64,000 bases of DNA from Tetrahymena thermophila SB210 (lineage: Eukaryota > Ciliophora > Oligohymenophorea > Hymenostomatida > Tetrahymenidae), in assembly GCF_000189635.1 (NCBI RefSeq), contig NW_002476437.1, positions 8,005 through 72,004 of the forward strand, written 5' to 3'. Position numbers and translations under genes: made by a program. Positions 27,633-41,700 of the stretch are shown here, in pieces (positions within the stretch are counted from its first letter, which is position 1; the number at the start of each line of letters is the position of its first letter). A model generated the notes under the pieces. That model was not told the DNA's origin and ran no database searches. It was given only the letters and a program-made list of their open reading frames with translations.

Positions 27633-30600
27633 ATGGGTACTAAAAAATTAGAAGTAAAAAAACAAAATAAAAATGAAGAAATACAAACTAAAAATAAAAA
27701 AGGTGTGCTTCTTTTATTTTTTGAGACAGTTTTAGAAATTATTGAAGATAAGTACACATATAGCATCCACACGAATTTCTTTTGTTTTTTGGTTTTGATC
27801 TACATGTTACAAATACTTGGATATGTCTTTTAAACTAATTCTCTTGAATGTTAAAAAGAACAAAAAATGAAAACTTTAAGCTTAATATCAGAATTTTCTA
27901 CTGGAACTTATTTTTTATTTATAGGTGGTAAATTAAGATTGATTATTTACACATTTATCATAGCTTAAGTTCTTATGTATGCATATATTATTTACCTGGT
28001 ATTGATTACTTTAGCTAAATATTTTAAATTTAAATCATGGTTGCTTAAGACTAGAAAAATTAGAAATTCAATTAACAAAAGACTCACAATATATTTCCTA
28101 ATTTATATATGGTTACTATCTATACCTAATCTTGAAATTAATTCAGGAATCTCAAGTTGTGGCTAATATGAATTTTTGCCTTAGTATTATGGTAGCAATT
28201 GCAATTAAAAACCTGTTATTTTCTTAGTTACTTCATACCTAGGTTTATTCTTAACAATATGCACAACAATAACATTGCTTTTTTTCTACAGAACTTATGA
28301 ATTTAATGATGCAACTCTTCTAAAAAGAAAGTTTAAACATATTTAAGTAGTTTAAATATTTCTATACTTTGCTACTATATTTAACTACTTCTTCAATTTT
28401 TTTCCAACTGATTTCTAATATGTAACTATTGAAGCGATATCAACACTCTATGTATATGATTCAATAGTAAACATACCATTTAAAAATAAGAAACTTGCAA
28501 AATTTTATATATGCATTTCAATCTTATTTCTTTCTATAAGTTCGGTTTCTATTTTATGGTAAAAAAATATTTTATTTACTTTCAAAGACCTTTTTTACTC
28601 AAATCTAATTATCTCATGCGTACTTTATGGCTTTTCTTCTTCTATTTGGTAAATTAGATATTCCTAGGTGATGCGTATAAATTCAATAAATTTTGAGAAG
28701 TAATACAACTAGTTTTTTTATTTTTTTATTAAAATAAATTTTATGATAATTTAAGGTGATCGATCAATAAATATTATAATATAATCACTTATCTTTTAAT
28801 ATTTTCATTAAGTAAGTATTTAATTTTTGGTAAATATAGTCAAATTAAAATAGATAAATTTCCCTGAAATGCTTATTTTCTTTCTTTCTTTCAAACTAAT
28901 TTTAAAATAAACCATTCCATTTAAATAATTTTTTATAGATACTATGCTCATTTAGATTTCTATCTTGAGTAACTCTACCTTTTGGGGCAAACTTCTTCTA
29001 CAAACGAATAAGATAAATTTTATTTATTTGAATAGCTAATTTATCACAAGAATAACTGTTATGATTTAGAGTGTTATTGTAAAGTGACAACATTCAAAGA
29101 TGAAAAGGATAATTTAATAAAAGATGATCTTTTTAAATTAATAGACAGCATTTTTATTTGGAGCTTAAAACATCCTATAACTTAAAAAAATATTAGCAAT
29201 ATTGAATACATATCTTTAAAGTATATAACATACTTAACTAAATACAGGAATAATTCTTTCCAAGCTTACTACAATCTTAAAAGTATCCTAGCCAAACACC
29301 AAAATTTAAGCTTATATTTTAAGACTCTTTCAAATATTCTATCATCTAAAATAGAAGAAGAAATACAACATTAATAACAAAATAATCTTAAAAAAAAATC
29401 AAATGAAACTTAACTGATCACTTAAGTCAATTAAATTAAATTAGTAATAGAAGCAGATAAAATTGAAAGAAAATTTATGCCATTTTTGATCGATTTTGCA
29501 TAAAAAAAGTATGAGTATTACTACATTCTAAAAGAATAAAATGTTTCTTTATAAAATTTCTTAGACTTAACTCTTTCTGTGTCGTAAAAAGCCCTAAAAA
29601 TCTAAAAGGTTTACACTTAATTATTTATTAAAAATTTAGATTACCCTTTATTCAGAAAATCTTATCAAGTATCTAAGGTAAATTTTAATTATATTTAAAA
29701 TTATTTAAATATTTTTCTCACTTTAAAAAATTTTATGTAAATGATATAGTTAAGGTAAGTTTACAAAGTTATAGTATTGAATGATTTATTTGCTTCTATC
29801 TAAGATGAAATTAATTTGAATGAAATATTAAGGAATGATTAAAATAAATATTTAGATTAAGTCAGCAATTAAGCAGTTTTAAGAGGAGATGTAATCTCAA
29901 TGAAAGTGAGTTTTGCTAAAAACTAAGGAGAAATAATTAGCAATAATTTGTCTAAAATAGCAAATTATTTTGGGTACACTGATAAGGAGGTCTGTAAAAT
30001 TAAAAATATCAAATCTCTCATGCCAAGCTATATAGGTGATATCCATGATTTTTTTATACAAAGTTCAATATAAAAAGGATTTTCTTATCTCCTTGGATAA
30101 AAGATGCAAGTATTTGCAGAAGACTCTTAATGTTTTTTAATTCCTATAAACCTCTTCTTTACTTTTTCTTTTGAAAATTAAAATGATTGTTGTATTTATA
30201 GTACTTTGCTTAAAAGTGATACAAATAATTCTTATATTTTATTTGATTAACTTGGAAAAATTTTAGGAACCTCATATAAAGCATTTTCTTAGCTTTTTAA
30301 AAGTAAAATTGATAAAGCGGAAAACGATAAGATATCTAATTTATAAAGAGACAAATAAAAATAATAAAACTTTTCTCAAAAAAAGTAGGTAATCAAGTTT
30401 AAATATTAATGAAAATTAATTTAATAGTTTTAAAAATTTTTAAGAAATTTATTTAAAACTAAATGTCTGTCTTTCTAAAATATAGTGAATGGGAGGGATA
30501 ACTATTTTTTAGAAAAACCTTTATTTTTTAATAATATTTATTTTTTTTAATTATATAAAATAGATTGAAGAATATTTCAATGATATATCACCATCCTAAG

Positions 30601-33600
30601 TTTATAATAATTTTTCTATATTTTTGATAATACCATAGATCTTAAGAGTTATTAGAAAGCACTATGAAGAAAATGAATAATCAAGTTAAATAACTCAAAG
30701 TAATAATCTTAATTAAAATAAAATATGTACAAATTTGTGTCAAAATAAAATTTATAAGATTAAGATACCATATAATTTTCAAGATCTTAACACTAAACTC
30801 AATCAATTTTTAAGCTAATATACTAGCTCAGAAGATAGAAATTTATTTTAATCTGGAAGTGACTTTGTTTCTTACTATAGATAGATTTAGTAGTTCTAGA
30901 AAAGAAACTCTAATGTAATAAAACTTTATTAAATACTTATTATTATTTACAAATAAAAAAAAATTTCACATTATAAAATATTTCTTTGTTTGTTGTTTTT
31001 ATTTGATAAATTTAAAATATTAAACACTTTTTAAAAAGTTTTATGAAAATAGTAACAATTTGTTTAGGGAATTAGATATTTCTTATAACTTATAACTTAT
31101 TTCTTACTTCTATGAATAAAATCATGTTAAAAAAACCAGGTCCTTCTATTGTTTAGAAATAATGGATGCCTTTTAAAATAAAAATGAAGCAAAATTAATT
31201 AATCCTTTTTTAAGAATGAATCATCTTTAAGAAGCAGAAGAGAATTTTAATAAAATAGAGAACACTATTGAATCCAGTCATTATTCTTAAAAATTTTAAA
31301 CAAATATGACACTAGATTAAAAAGAAAATAGTGAAATTAAAGATAATTTATTTTTAGATTAATAAAAGTAAATAGATTTTACATCTCTAACTAATACACA
31401 TAATTTAATTAAAGAGGATAGCACTCTTTCATCAAAATAATAAAAAAATTAAATATAATAAAAAAAAGATATTGAGTTTGTTGATATATTATATCCTTAA
31501 AACTTGAATTAAATTGATTTAATTTAAAAATTTAATAATTATGATAATAGCGTTTAAAATTTAAATGTCTAAATACGTGATCCTCCTTCTTTGTTAGCTT
31601 CTCCTTATTTTTAAGGACAAATAGATAACTAAATTTAATCCGTTCCATTATAATAGTCTTCTTCAAGCTCTTAAATTTCAGAAAAAGAAAATGTCGCTAG
31701 CAGCTTTTCCTAGAACTACTGTTTCTATAAATAATATACTTTTGATGAACAAAAAAACAATTAACCAGAAAACACGATTTTTAATATGATTCAAAAAGTA
31801 AAATTACATTTAAAAACACATAAAATAGAAAATATTTAATTCATGATTATTATTTTATAGGATACTAAAAATAAAGTTAAATCAGATCTAGAAAAGTTAA
31901 AAATGAATAGTTTCACTATTTTATAAAAGGAATCTACTGACAATAAAGCATAGTAGTTTAATTAAACAGTTTCAACATCGAGAGTATTAATAGAGTAAAA
32001 AATAAGTGATAGTTCTCCTCAAAATACTAAAACCAATAAATAAAGCTATGAAATTTTATTCAATTAATAAAGTGAACATAAATTAGAAAATAAAACTTAA
32101 GATGTAAATGAATAAAATATTAATAAATATTTTAAGAGTGAAAATCAAGTATTTTAGCTTATTCAAAATTTGTAAACAAAAAACTCCTCCTAACACTCTC
32201 TCAGCTCATTACTATTAAAAACCAAAGGCCGATTAATTAATCAAATTTAAGATAAATCTAAATCACATATTACTGTTAAGATGCTCAATATGTTATCATG
32301 TAAATTATTTGCTATTTTTATAAAAAAATCTAAATTTATTTTAAACTTTTTTTTTTAAATAATTAAAAGTGTTCGTCATAATAGCGTTTATATCCCTGAT
32401 TATAATTTATAGTATAGTAATTAATACTAAGTTTAAAATAGCAACTGATGCTTTTTCTGTAAGTAATTCTATTTCTGAAATTAACTAGCAATATTTTAGA
32501 GCTCTATTATCTAGTCTGTAGCTGTACCAAGTAAATAACGGGTTATTCTTCAATATTGAACCAATTATAAGCAAATAAAATTAATTGAACCAATATCTAA
32601 ATTAGACAGTTTACAGCTTTAAGAAGAGTTATATTTAGTATATGTCTAACTATATCTCTTATGATATGTTTTAGCAATAAAATTTATAAGTAACAATCTT
32701 TAATAATAAGTAAATAACCGAATTTGATTTAATTAAATATTTCCATCCTCATAAAATAAATATTTTCAAGCAAAGATATTATAAATATTTTTTAAAAATC
32801 TAATTTAAAATGTAAAAAAAATATTAAAGTTTTTAAAAAATTTTATAAAAACAAACTTTTATTCAAATAATTTTTAAAATATTATTTTTATTATTTTTTC
32901 AATCATATTTTTAAAAATTACAGCAATTAATTTATGAGATATTATATAAAATTTAAATTTGATTTAGTAATTAATTTTATTTTTTAAATAATTAGGAAAG
33001 GATATTCTTAAGTATTAAGAAGTAATTTTGAATTTGATATGTTAAATTTTAAAAATATTATAAATTTAATAAATTAACAAAATCAAATTGATGGACTGTT
33101 CTACTTAATTTAAAATATGATACTTTTTAGAGAAAATCAATAAATAAATATAGAAAATGTTTATTAACAAGATATGCAAAATCAAAATAATCTCAAATAT
33201 TTTAATATTTTAACTTTCAGCTTAACTATATTCATTTATTTTATTATTTTTTCAGTTGCTATTTATTTAATAATGCTAATTTAGAAATACTAAGAAAAAA
33301 TTTTGATGACTATAGCTAGAATATAAGTATTTGAGTGTGAAAATAACTCATCTATTTACAAAAAGTTTGTTCAAACTCTTAAAGATCCATCATTGTCTTG
33401 GCTACAAACTGATTTTATTTCAACTAAATTTTTCTAACAAACTACTAACGAAGATAAAAAAGATAAAGAAAAGGGCTATTTTTCTTAAAAAAGTCTAAAA
33501 AAGATGAAGTAGTTTGAAAAAAAAGAATCTTTTATTAATTTTGAAAGTAGTTTAGCAGTATATACAAAAAGATCAAAAAAATTAAAAAGAAGTCAAATGA

Positions 33601-34511
33601 TTTCAACTTCTTTCACTCATTAAAATTTGACTAAGTGGAAAAAATTAATTACCATAAGTTTGATTTGCTTTCTATCAATCGGATTTTTTAGTGTAAGTAA
33701 CTTAATAATCAAAAACTTTAACGATATTTTTAATTAACCCTCTCTTATTTTCTATTAATCCTCATAAACTATTTAGAACTTGTTATAATTGAAAGCCTTT
33801 TCTTAAATTCTCTCTAACTATAGATATATAACTCAATTCTAAACGGATTTTCCTATAGTTCAGTTAAATTAAACTTTTGAAATTTTTAAATAATAGAATT
33901 ATCAAGTACAATAATTAATATCTTATTTACTTAATGAATTGGAAAAGCTTAGAGCATATTCAAAGTCTTCTTAAACTAATTATTTAAGCACTATTTTATA
34001 GCAAAATTTATGTGATTAGTTAGAAAATAATTAACAGCCAACTTTGGACTGCTCTAAATTTTCAGAATCAGAAATTTAACTTTTATAAGGTGGAGCTTTA
34101 GGGATTGTAAATAGGTATATATATATATATAACCAATATTCAAGTTTATTCAAAAACGATCTTGAATTAGAAAGACACACTTTATAGTTAGAATTATTCC
34201 TAAATAGTAGTGACTATTTTGACCTTTTTATTGATCTGTCTTAATAAATAGATGTTATTTCAAATAATTTTATAAGCACAATAACAAATATCTGTTTAGA
34301 TTTTACTTCACTTTTAAGTCAACAAATTTAGCTTTATTTTATAATTTTGGGACCTATTATGCTTCTTGCTTAAATATTAGCAATTTTTTATATAAAGAGA
34401 GTATTTTATAATTAATTAAGATTTTTAATATTTGGATTAACCTTAATACCTTATTCTAAAATACAAGAAGAGTCTACTTTATAAATCATTAAATAGCTAT
34501 GACAATAGTGA
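27633..34511 (+). CDS. TmcB-like multi-pass PAS-domain protein, copy 2 (complete)
   Basis: The best complete member of the array. Exons are 27633-28699, 28939-29677, 29750-30388, 30564-30914, 31039-31797, 31861-32299, 32370-32709 and 32996-34511, summing to 5850 nt (1949 residues) with every phase consistent. The layout matches copy 1: N-terminal membrane block (YAYIIYLVLITLAKYF, IWLLSIPNLEINSG), PAS-type domain (LSKIANYFGYTDKEV), polar linker, second membrane block (VFVIIAFISLIIIYSIVI). Exon 6 is 177 nt shorter than in copy 1, an in-frame loss of 59 residues from the linker. Use ATG 27633; the GTG before it is not a eukaryotic start. Introns differ in length from copy 1 while exons differ by multiples of three, good evidence that the protein is under selection. 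Likely a membrane sensor; ligand unknown. Confidence 0.88.
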
Positions 34512-35395
34512 AATATTTATTGTGAAATAAATTAAATATTTTCTTGTTTTTTATATTATTTGTATTTTTAAATATAAAGTTAACAACTTTTAGTACAGCG
34601 ATAAAATAAAAAACTAGTTTTTTAAATATTTATTTATAAATTGAATTAAAATACTTTCATTTAAAATAAAATTTCTAATCTTTTTATATATTAGTGTTTT
34701 TATTTTTTAAATTTGGGCAAAACCCTAAAGAAGCAATCATTAACAATTTAATATGAAAAAATTTTCAAAATTTATTTTTTTCAAAAAAAATGACATGTTA
34801 TAAGAATATAAAGTATGTATATATTATTTCAAATTTTACATTTTGCGAATTTAAAGCTTTCTAAATACTCAAGAATAAAGCTGTTTTAAGCTTATTTAGC
34901 TGTATTTATTATTTTATTAAGATATATTACATTTCGCCTTTTGTAAATTAAATAGGCATTTCACTCTATATTTTAAGCTCAGATTTATGAATAGAAGAAT
35001 AGAAGGATATTTATTTGCTTTATTTGATTTCATATTTATGAATATAGCATATTTAATATTTCGTTTTTAATATCAAAATCTCTAAATTTTAAAAAACTCT
35101 AACATTTTATTGATTATCTTGATTCAATTATTCAGGAAAGTTCATATCCTAAATCAAAATTTTTTTTTTAAATAACAAATCAATATGAACAATAAGTATT
35201 TATAAAATTATTATTTACTTTTAAATAAGTTGACAATAAATTTCTTTGATTCAATTGAAATTTGAAATAAATTCAAAAGCATTGAATTAAATTACTACAA
35301 AATTTTGTTAAATATAATGGAAACTAATTAGAATGTAATTTTAGATATAAAGTGTTTAGAAAATATATTTCTTGATTAATAAAAAATCAGTCAGG
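34512..35395. other. Intergenic region between copies 2 and 3
   Basis: To about 34745 it is the shared 3' flank. 34746-34959 has no match I can see elsewhere. From about 34960 it aligns with the upstream regions of the other PAS genes. It lacks the gene-2 fragment found before copies 1 and 2. No gene seen. Confidence 0.55.
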
Positions 35396-35640
35396 TTACT
35401 TACTTTTTATTATTATCATGCACTAAATTTATTAATTAAGTTATTTAAAAAATAAAAAATTATAATTTAATAAACAAAGAAAGTACCAGAAATAAGTATC
35501 AAGTAAACAACTTTAGTAATATAGTATAGCTACTAAAAAAGTAGAAGTAAAAAAACAAAATAAAAATGATGAAATACTAACTAAAAATAAAAAAGATGTT
35601 GTTGGTTTGTTTTTTGAGACAGATTTAGAAATTATTCAAG
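35396..35640 (+). pseudogene. Duplicated 5' end of a PAS gene with lost start codon
   Basis: A local duplication of about 245 bp: 35396-35640 repeats 35641 to about 35895. It contains leader sequence plus the first ~38 codons of the PAS gene (TKKVEVKKQNKNDE follows at about 35530). The start position reads ATA instead of ATG, and the frame runs into a second copy of the leader (GTTACTTA...) after codons for ETDLEIIQD. It cannot encode a PAS protein. If transcribed it would form an extended leader for copy 3. Confidence 0.82.
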
Positions 35641-35787
35641 ACAGGTTACTTATTTTTTATTATTATCATGCACTAAATTTATTAATTAAGTTATTTAAAA
35701 AATAAACAAAAAAAGGTAATTATTTGGTAATTTAATAAACAAAAAAGTAGCAGAAATAACTATCAAACAAGCAACTTTAATAAAGTG

Positions 35788-38700
35788 ATGGGTACTAAAA
35801 AAGTAGAAGTAAAAAAACAAAATAAAATTGATGAAATACAAACTAAAAATAAAAAAGGTGTGCTTGGTTTGTTTTTTGAGACAGTTTTAGAAATAATTGA
35901 AGATAAGTACACACATAACATCCACACGAATTTCTTTTGTTTTTTAATTTTGATCTACATGGTACAAATACTAGGATATGTCTTTTAAACTTATATTCTT
36001 GAGTCTTAATAAGAACAAAAAATGAAAACTTTAGGCTAAATATCAGAATGTTCTACTGGAACCTATTTTTTATTTCTAGATGGCTAAGAAAAAATGATTA
36101 TTTTGGCATTTTTTATAGCTTAAGTTCTTATGTATGCTTATATTATTTACCTGATATTGATTACTTTAGCTAAATATTTTAAATTCAAATCTTGGTTGCT
36201 TAAGACTAGAAAGATTAGAAATTCAATCAACAAAAGACTTACAATATACTTCCTAATTTATATATGGCTACTATCCATACCTAATCTTGAAATTAATTCT
36301 GGAGTTTCAAGTTGTGGCTAATATGGATTTTTGCCTTAGTATAATGGTAGCAATTGCAATTAAAAACCTGTTATTTTATCAGTTACTTCGTACTTAGGTT
36401 TATTCTTCACAATATGCACAACAATAACGCTGCTTTTTTTCTACAGAACTTATGAATTTAATGATTCAACTCTCCTAAAAAGAAAGTTTAAACATATTTA
36501 AGTAGTTTAAATGTCGCTATACTTTGCTACTGTATTTAACTATTTCATCAATTTATTTCCAATTGATTTCTAATATATAACTATTGAAGCTATATCAATA
36601 CTCTATGTATATGATTCAATAGTAAATATACCATTTAGACATAAGAAACTAGCAAAATTTTATATTTGCGTTTCGATCTTATTTCTTTATTTAAATACGG
36701 TTTTTATTTTATGGTAAAAAAATTTTTTCTTTCTTTTCTAAGATCTTTTTTACTCAAATTTAATTATTTCATGCTTGCTCTATGGCTTTTCTTCTTCTAT
36801 TTGGTAAATTAGATATTCTCAGGTGATGCGTATAAATTCAATAAATTTTGAGAAGTAATACTGCTAGATTTTAATTTTTTTATTCAATTTAATATTTTGA
36901 TAATTTAAGGAGATCAATAAATACTATAAAACAACCACTTATTTTTCAATATTTACATTAAGTTAGAATTTAATTTATGCTAAATATAGTAAATTTAAAA
37001 TAGATAAATTACCCACATTTCCTTATTTTCTTTCTTCCAAACTAATTTTAAATTAAACCATTCCATTTTAATAATTTTTATAGATACTATGCTCATTTAG
37101 ATTTCTATCTTGAGTAACTCTACCTTTTAGGTCAAACTTCTTTTACAAACGAAAAAGATAAATTTCATTTATTTGAATAGCTCATCTACCACCAGAATAA
37201 TTGCTAGGATTTAGAGTGTTATTGTAAAGTGACAACATTCAAAGATGAAAAGGATAATTTAATAATAGATGATCTTTATAAATTAATAGATAGTGTTTTC
37301 ATTTGGAGCTTAAAGCATCCTATAACTTAAAAGAATATTAGCAATATAGAATACATATCTTTAAAGTATATAACATATTTAACTAAATACAGAAATAATT
37401 CTTTCTAAGCTTACTACAACCTTAAAAGTATCCTAGCCAAACACAAAAATTTAAGCTTATATTTTAAGACTCTTTCAAATATTCTATTATCTAAAATAGA
37501 AGAAGATATACTACATCAATAACAAAATAATCTTAAAAAAAAATATAATGAAACTTAATTCATCACTTAAGTCAATTAAATTAAATTAGTAATAGAAGCA
37601 GAAAAAATTGAAAGAAAAATTATGCCATTGTTGATAGATTTTGCATAAAAAAAGTATGAGTATTACTACATTCTAAAAGAATAAAATATTTCTTTATAAA
37701 ATTTCTTAGACTTAACTCTTTCTGTTTCTTCAGAAGCCCTAAAAATATAAAAGGTTTACTCTTAATTATTTGTTAAAAATTTAGATTACCCTTTCTTCAG
37801 AAAATCTTATCAAGTATCTAAGGTACTTTTTATTAATTATATTTAAAATTATTTAAATATTTTTATCTCACTAAAACATTTTATGTAAATGATATAGTTA
37901 AGGCAAGTTTACAAAGTCATAGTATTGAATGATTTATTTGCTTCTATCTAAGATGAAATTTATTTGAATGAAATTTTAAGGAATGATTAAAATAAATATT
38001 TAGATTAAGTCAGCAATACAGCAGTTTTAAGAGGAGATGTAATCTCAATGAAAGTAAGTTTTGCTAAAAACTAAGGATAAATAATTAGCAACAATTTGTC
38101 AAAAATAGCAAATTATTTTGGGTATACTGATAAGGATGCCTATAAAATTAAAAATATCAAATCTCTCATGCCAAGCTTTATAGGTGATATACATGATTTT
38201 TTTATGCAAAGTTCAATATAAAAAGGATTTTCTAATCTCTTTGAATAAAAGATGCAAGTATTTGCAGCAGACTCTTAATGTTTTTTAATTCCTATAAACA
38301 TCTACTTTACTTTTTCTTTTGAAAACTAAAATGACTGTTGTATTTATAGTACTTTGCTTAAAAGAGATACAAGTAATTCTTATATTTTATTTGATCACTT
38401 TGGAAAAATTTTAGGAACCTCATATAAAGCATTTTCTTAGCTTTTTAAAAGTAAAATTGACAAAGAGGAAAATGATAAACTAACTAATTTATTAAGAAAC
38501 AAATAAGAATCACAATTCTTTTTTCAAAAATAGTAGGTAATAGAGTTTAAAAATTAATGAAAATTACTTTATTAATTTTTAAAATTAAAAATTAAAAAAA
38601 AATATTTCAAATATTTACTTTTTAAAAGTTTCCTATTTATATTTTTTTTAAATTAAATAAAATAGATTGAAGAATATTTCAATGATATATCACCATCTTA

Positions 38701-41700
38701 AGTTTATAATAATTTTTCTATATTTTTGATAATACCATAAATCTTAAGAGTTATTAGAAAGCACTATGAAAAAAATCAATAATCAAATTAAATAACTCAA
38801 AGTAATAATCTTAATTAAAATAAATAATGTACAAATTTGTGTCAAAATAAAATTTATAAGATTAAGATACCATATAATTTTCAAAATCTTAACACTAAGC
38901 TCAATCAATTTTTAAGCTAATTCACTAGCTCAAAAGATAGAAATTTATTTTAATCTGAAATTGACTATGTTTCTTACTACAGATAGATTTCACATTTCTA
39001 AAAGAGAAACTCTAATGTAATAAAACTTCATTAAATAATTATTATTATTTACAAATAAAAAAAATACTACACATTATTAAATATTTCTTAGTTAGTTATT
39101 TTAATTTGATAAATTCAAAATATTAAACACTTTTTAAAAAGTTTTATGAAAATAGTAACAATCTGTATAGGGAATTAGATATTTCTTTTAATTTATAAAT
39201 TATTTCTTACTTCTATGAATAAAATTATGTTAAAAAAACCAGGTCCTTCTATTGCTTAGAACTTATAGATACCTTTTAAAATAAAAATGACACAAAATTA
39301 TTTAATCCTTTTTTAAGAACTAATAATCTTTAAGAAGATCAAGAGAATGTGACTACAATAGAGAACACTATTGAATCCAGTCATTATTCTTAAAAATTTT
39401 AAACAAGTATGTCACTAGATTAAAAAGAAAATAGTGAAATTAAAGATAAATTATTTTTAGATTAAAAAAAGTAAATAGATTTTATATCTCTAACTAATAC
39501 ACATAATTTAATATAAGAGAATATCACTCTTTCATCTGAATAATAAAAAAATTAAATATAGTAAGAAGAAGATATTGAGTTTGTTGATAAACTATATCCT
39601 TCTAACTTGAATTAAATTGATTTAATTTAAAAATTTAATAAATATAATAATGGTGTTAAAAATTTAAATATCTAAACACATGATTCTCCTTCTTTGTTTG
39701 CTTCACCTTATTTTTAAGGATAAACTGATAGTTAAATTTAATCCGTTCCATTATTATAGTCTTCTACAAACGCTTAAATTTCAGAAAAAGAATATGTCGC
39801 TTTTGATGAACAAAAAAGCAATTAACCAGAAAACACTATTTTTAAAATGATTCAAAAAGTAAAATTGTATTTAAAAAAATATAAAATAAAAAATATCTAA
39901 TTTGATTATTATTTTATAGAATACTCAAAATATTGTTGAGTTGGATCCAAAAAAGTTAAAAACGAATGGTTTTCCTATTTTATAAATGAAATCTACTGAC
40001 AATGAAGATTAGATAAAAATATCATCTGATATAAGAAATTTAGAATAATAAAAAGATATAAGTAAGTTAGATCTAATAATGCACACAAGTAAATTAAATA
40101 TCAGCAAAGTAAATATGGATAAAACTATCTATTAAGAAATTAATTTTAATCCTTAGAAAGATGAGTTTTTTAATTAAGTATAGATGTTTAATTAAACAGT
40201 TTCAACATCTAGAGTATTAATAGAGTAAAACATAAGTAGCATTTCTCCTATAAATACAAAAACAAAGAAATAAAATGATGAAATTTTATTCAACTAATAA
40301 AGTGAACATAAATTAGAAAATAAAATTTAAGATTTAAATGAATAAAATATTAATAAATATTTTAATAATAAAAACCAAGTATTTTAGCATCTTCAAAATT
40401 TATAAACAAAAAACTCCTCTTAACATTCTCTCAGCTCATTACTATTAAAAACCAAAGGCCGATTAATCAATCAAATTTAAGATAAATCTAAATCACATAT
40501 TACTGTTAAGATATTCAATATAATATCATGTAAATTATTAGCTATTTTTATAAAAAAATTAAAATAATTTTATTTTTTATTTAAATAATTAAAAGTATTT
40601 GCCATAATAGCGTTTATTTCTCTGATTATAATTTATATTATAGTTATTAATACTAAGTTTAATATAGAGACTGATACTTTTTCTGTAATTAATTCGATTT
40701 CTGAAATTAACTAGCAATATTTTATAGCTCTTTTATCTAGCTTGTAATTGTACCAAGTAAATAACGGGTTATTCTTCAATATAGAATCAATTATAAGCAA
40801 ATAAAATTAATTGAACCAATAGCTAATTTAATCAGTTTAAAGCTTTAAGAATAGTTATATTTAGTTTATGTCTAACTATATCTCTAATGGCCTGTTTTTG
40901 CAATAAAATTTTTAAGTAACAATCTTTAATAATAAGTAAATAGCTACATTTAATTAAATTAAATTTTTTTTTGTCATAAAACAAATATTTTCAAACATAA
41001 TTTTATCATTTAGTTATAAATTAACAAAATTTAAAAAATCTATTTTAAAATGTAAAATAAGTTTTTNNNNNNNNNNNNNNNNNNNNNNNNNNNNNNNNNN
41101 NNNNNNNNNNNNNNNNNNNNNNNNNNNNNNNNNNNNNNNNNNNNNNNNNNNNNNNNNNNNNNNNNNTTAGGAAGGATACTCTTAATTACTAAGAAATAAT
41201 TTTGAATTTGATATGTTAAATTTTAAAAATATAATAAATTTAAAAAATTAACAAAATTAAATTGATGGACTGTTCTACTTAATTTAAAATATGATACTTT
41301 TTAGAGAAAATCAATAAATAAATATGGAAAATGTTTATTAATAAGATACGCAAAATCAAAATAATTTCAAAGATTTTAATATTTTAACTATCAGCTTAAC
41401 TTTATTCATTTATTTTATTATTTTTTCACTAGCTATTTATTTAATATTGCTAATTTAGAAATACTAAGAAAAAATTTTGATGACTATAGCAAGAATATAA
41501 GTTTTTGAGTGTGAAAATAACTCAGCTATTTATAAAAAGTTTGTTCAAACTCTTAAAGATCCATCATCATCTTGGCTACAAACTGATTTTATTTCAACTA
41601 AATTTTTTTTACAAATTACTAACGAAGATAAAGAAAACCACTAAAATTCTTAAAATAGCCCAAAAAAGATGAAGTAGTTAGAAAAAAAGCAATCTTTTAT

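Larger units (their letters stand above)
24834..34745 (+). repeat. Tandem duplication unit 2
   Basis: Second copy of the 10.26 kb block starting at 14566. It begins just inside the intron before the last exon of the giant membrane protein gene, so it carries only that exon, the intergenic region and PAS copy 2. The 3' flank match fades near 34745. Confidence 0.88.
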
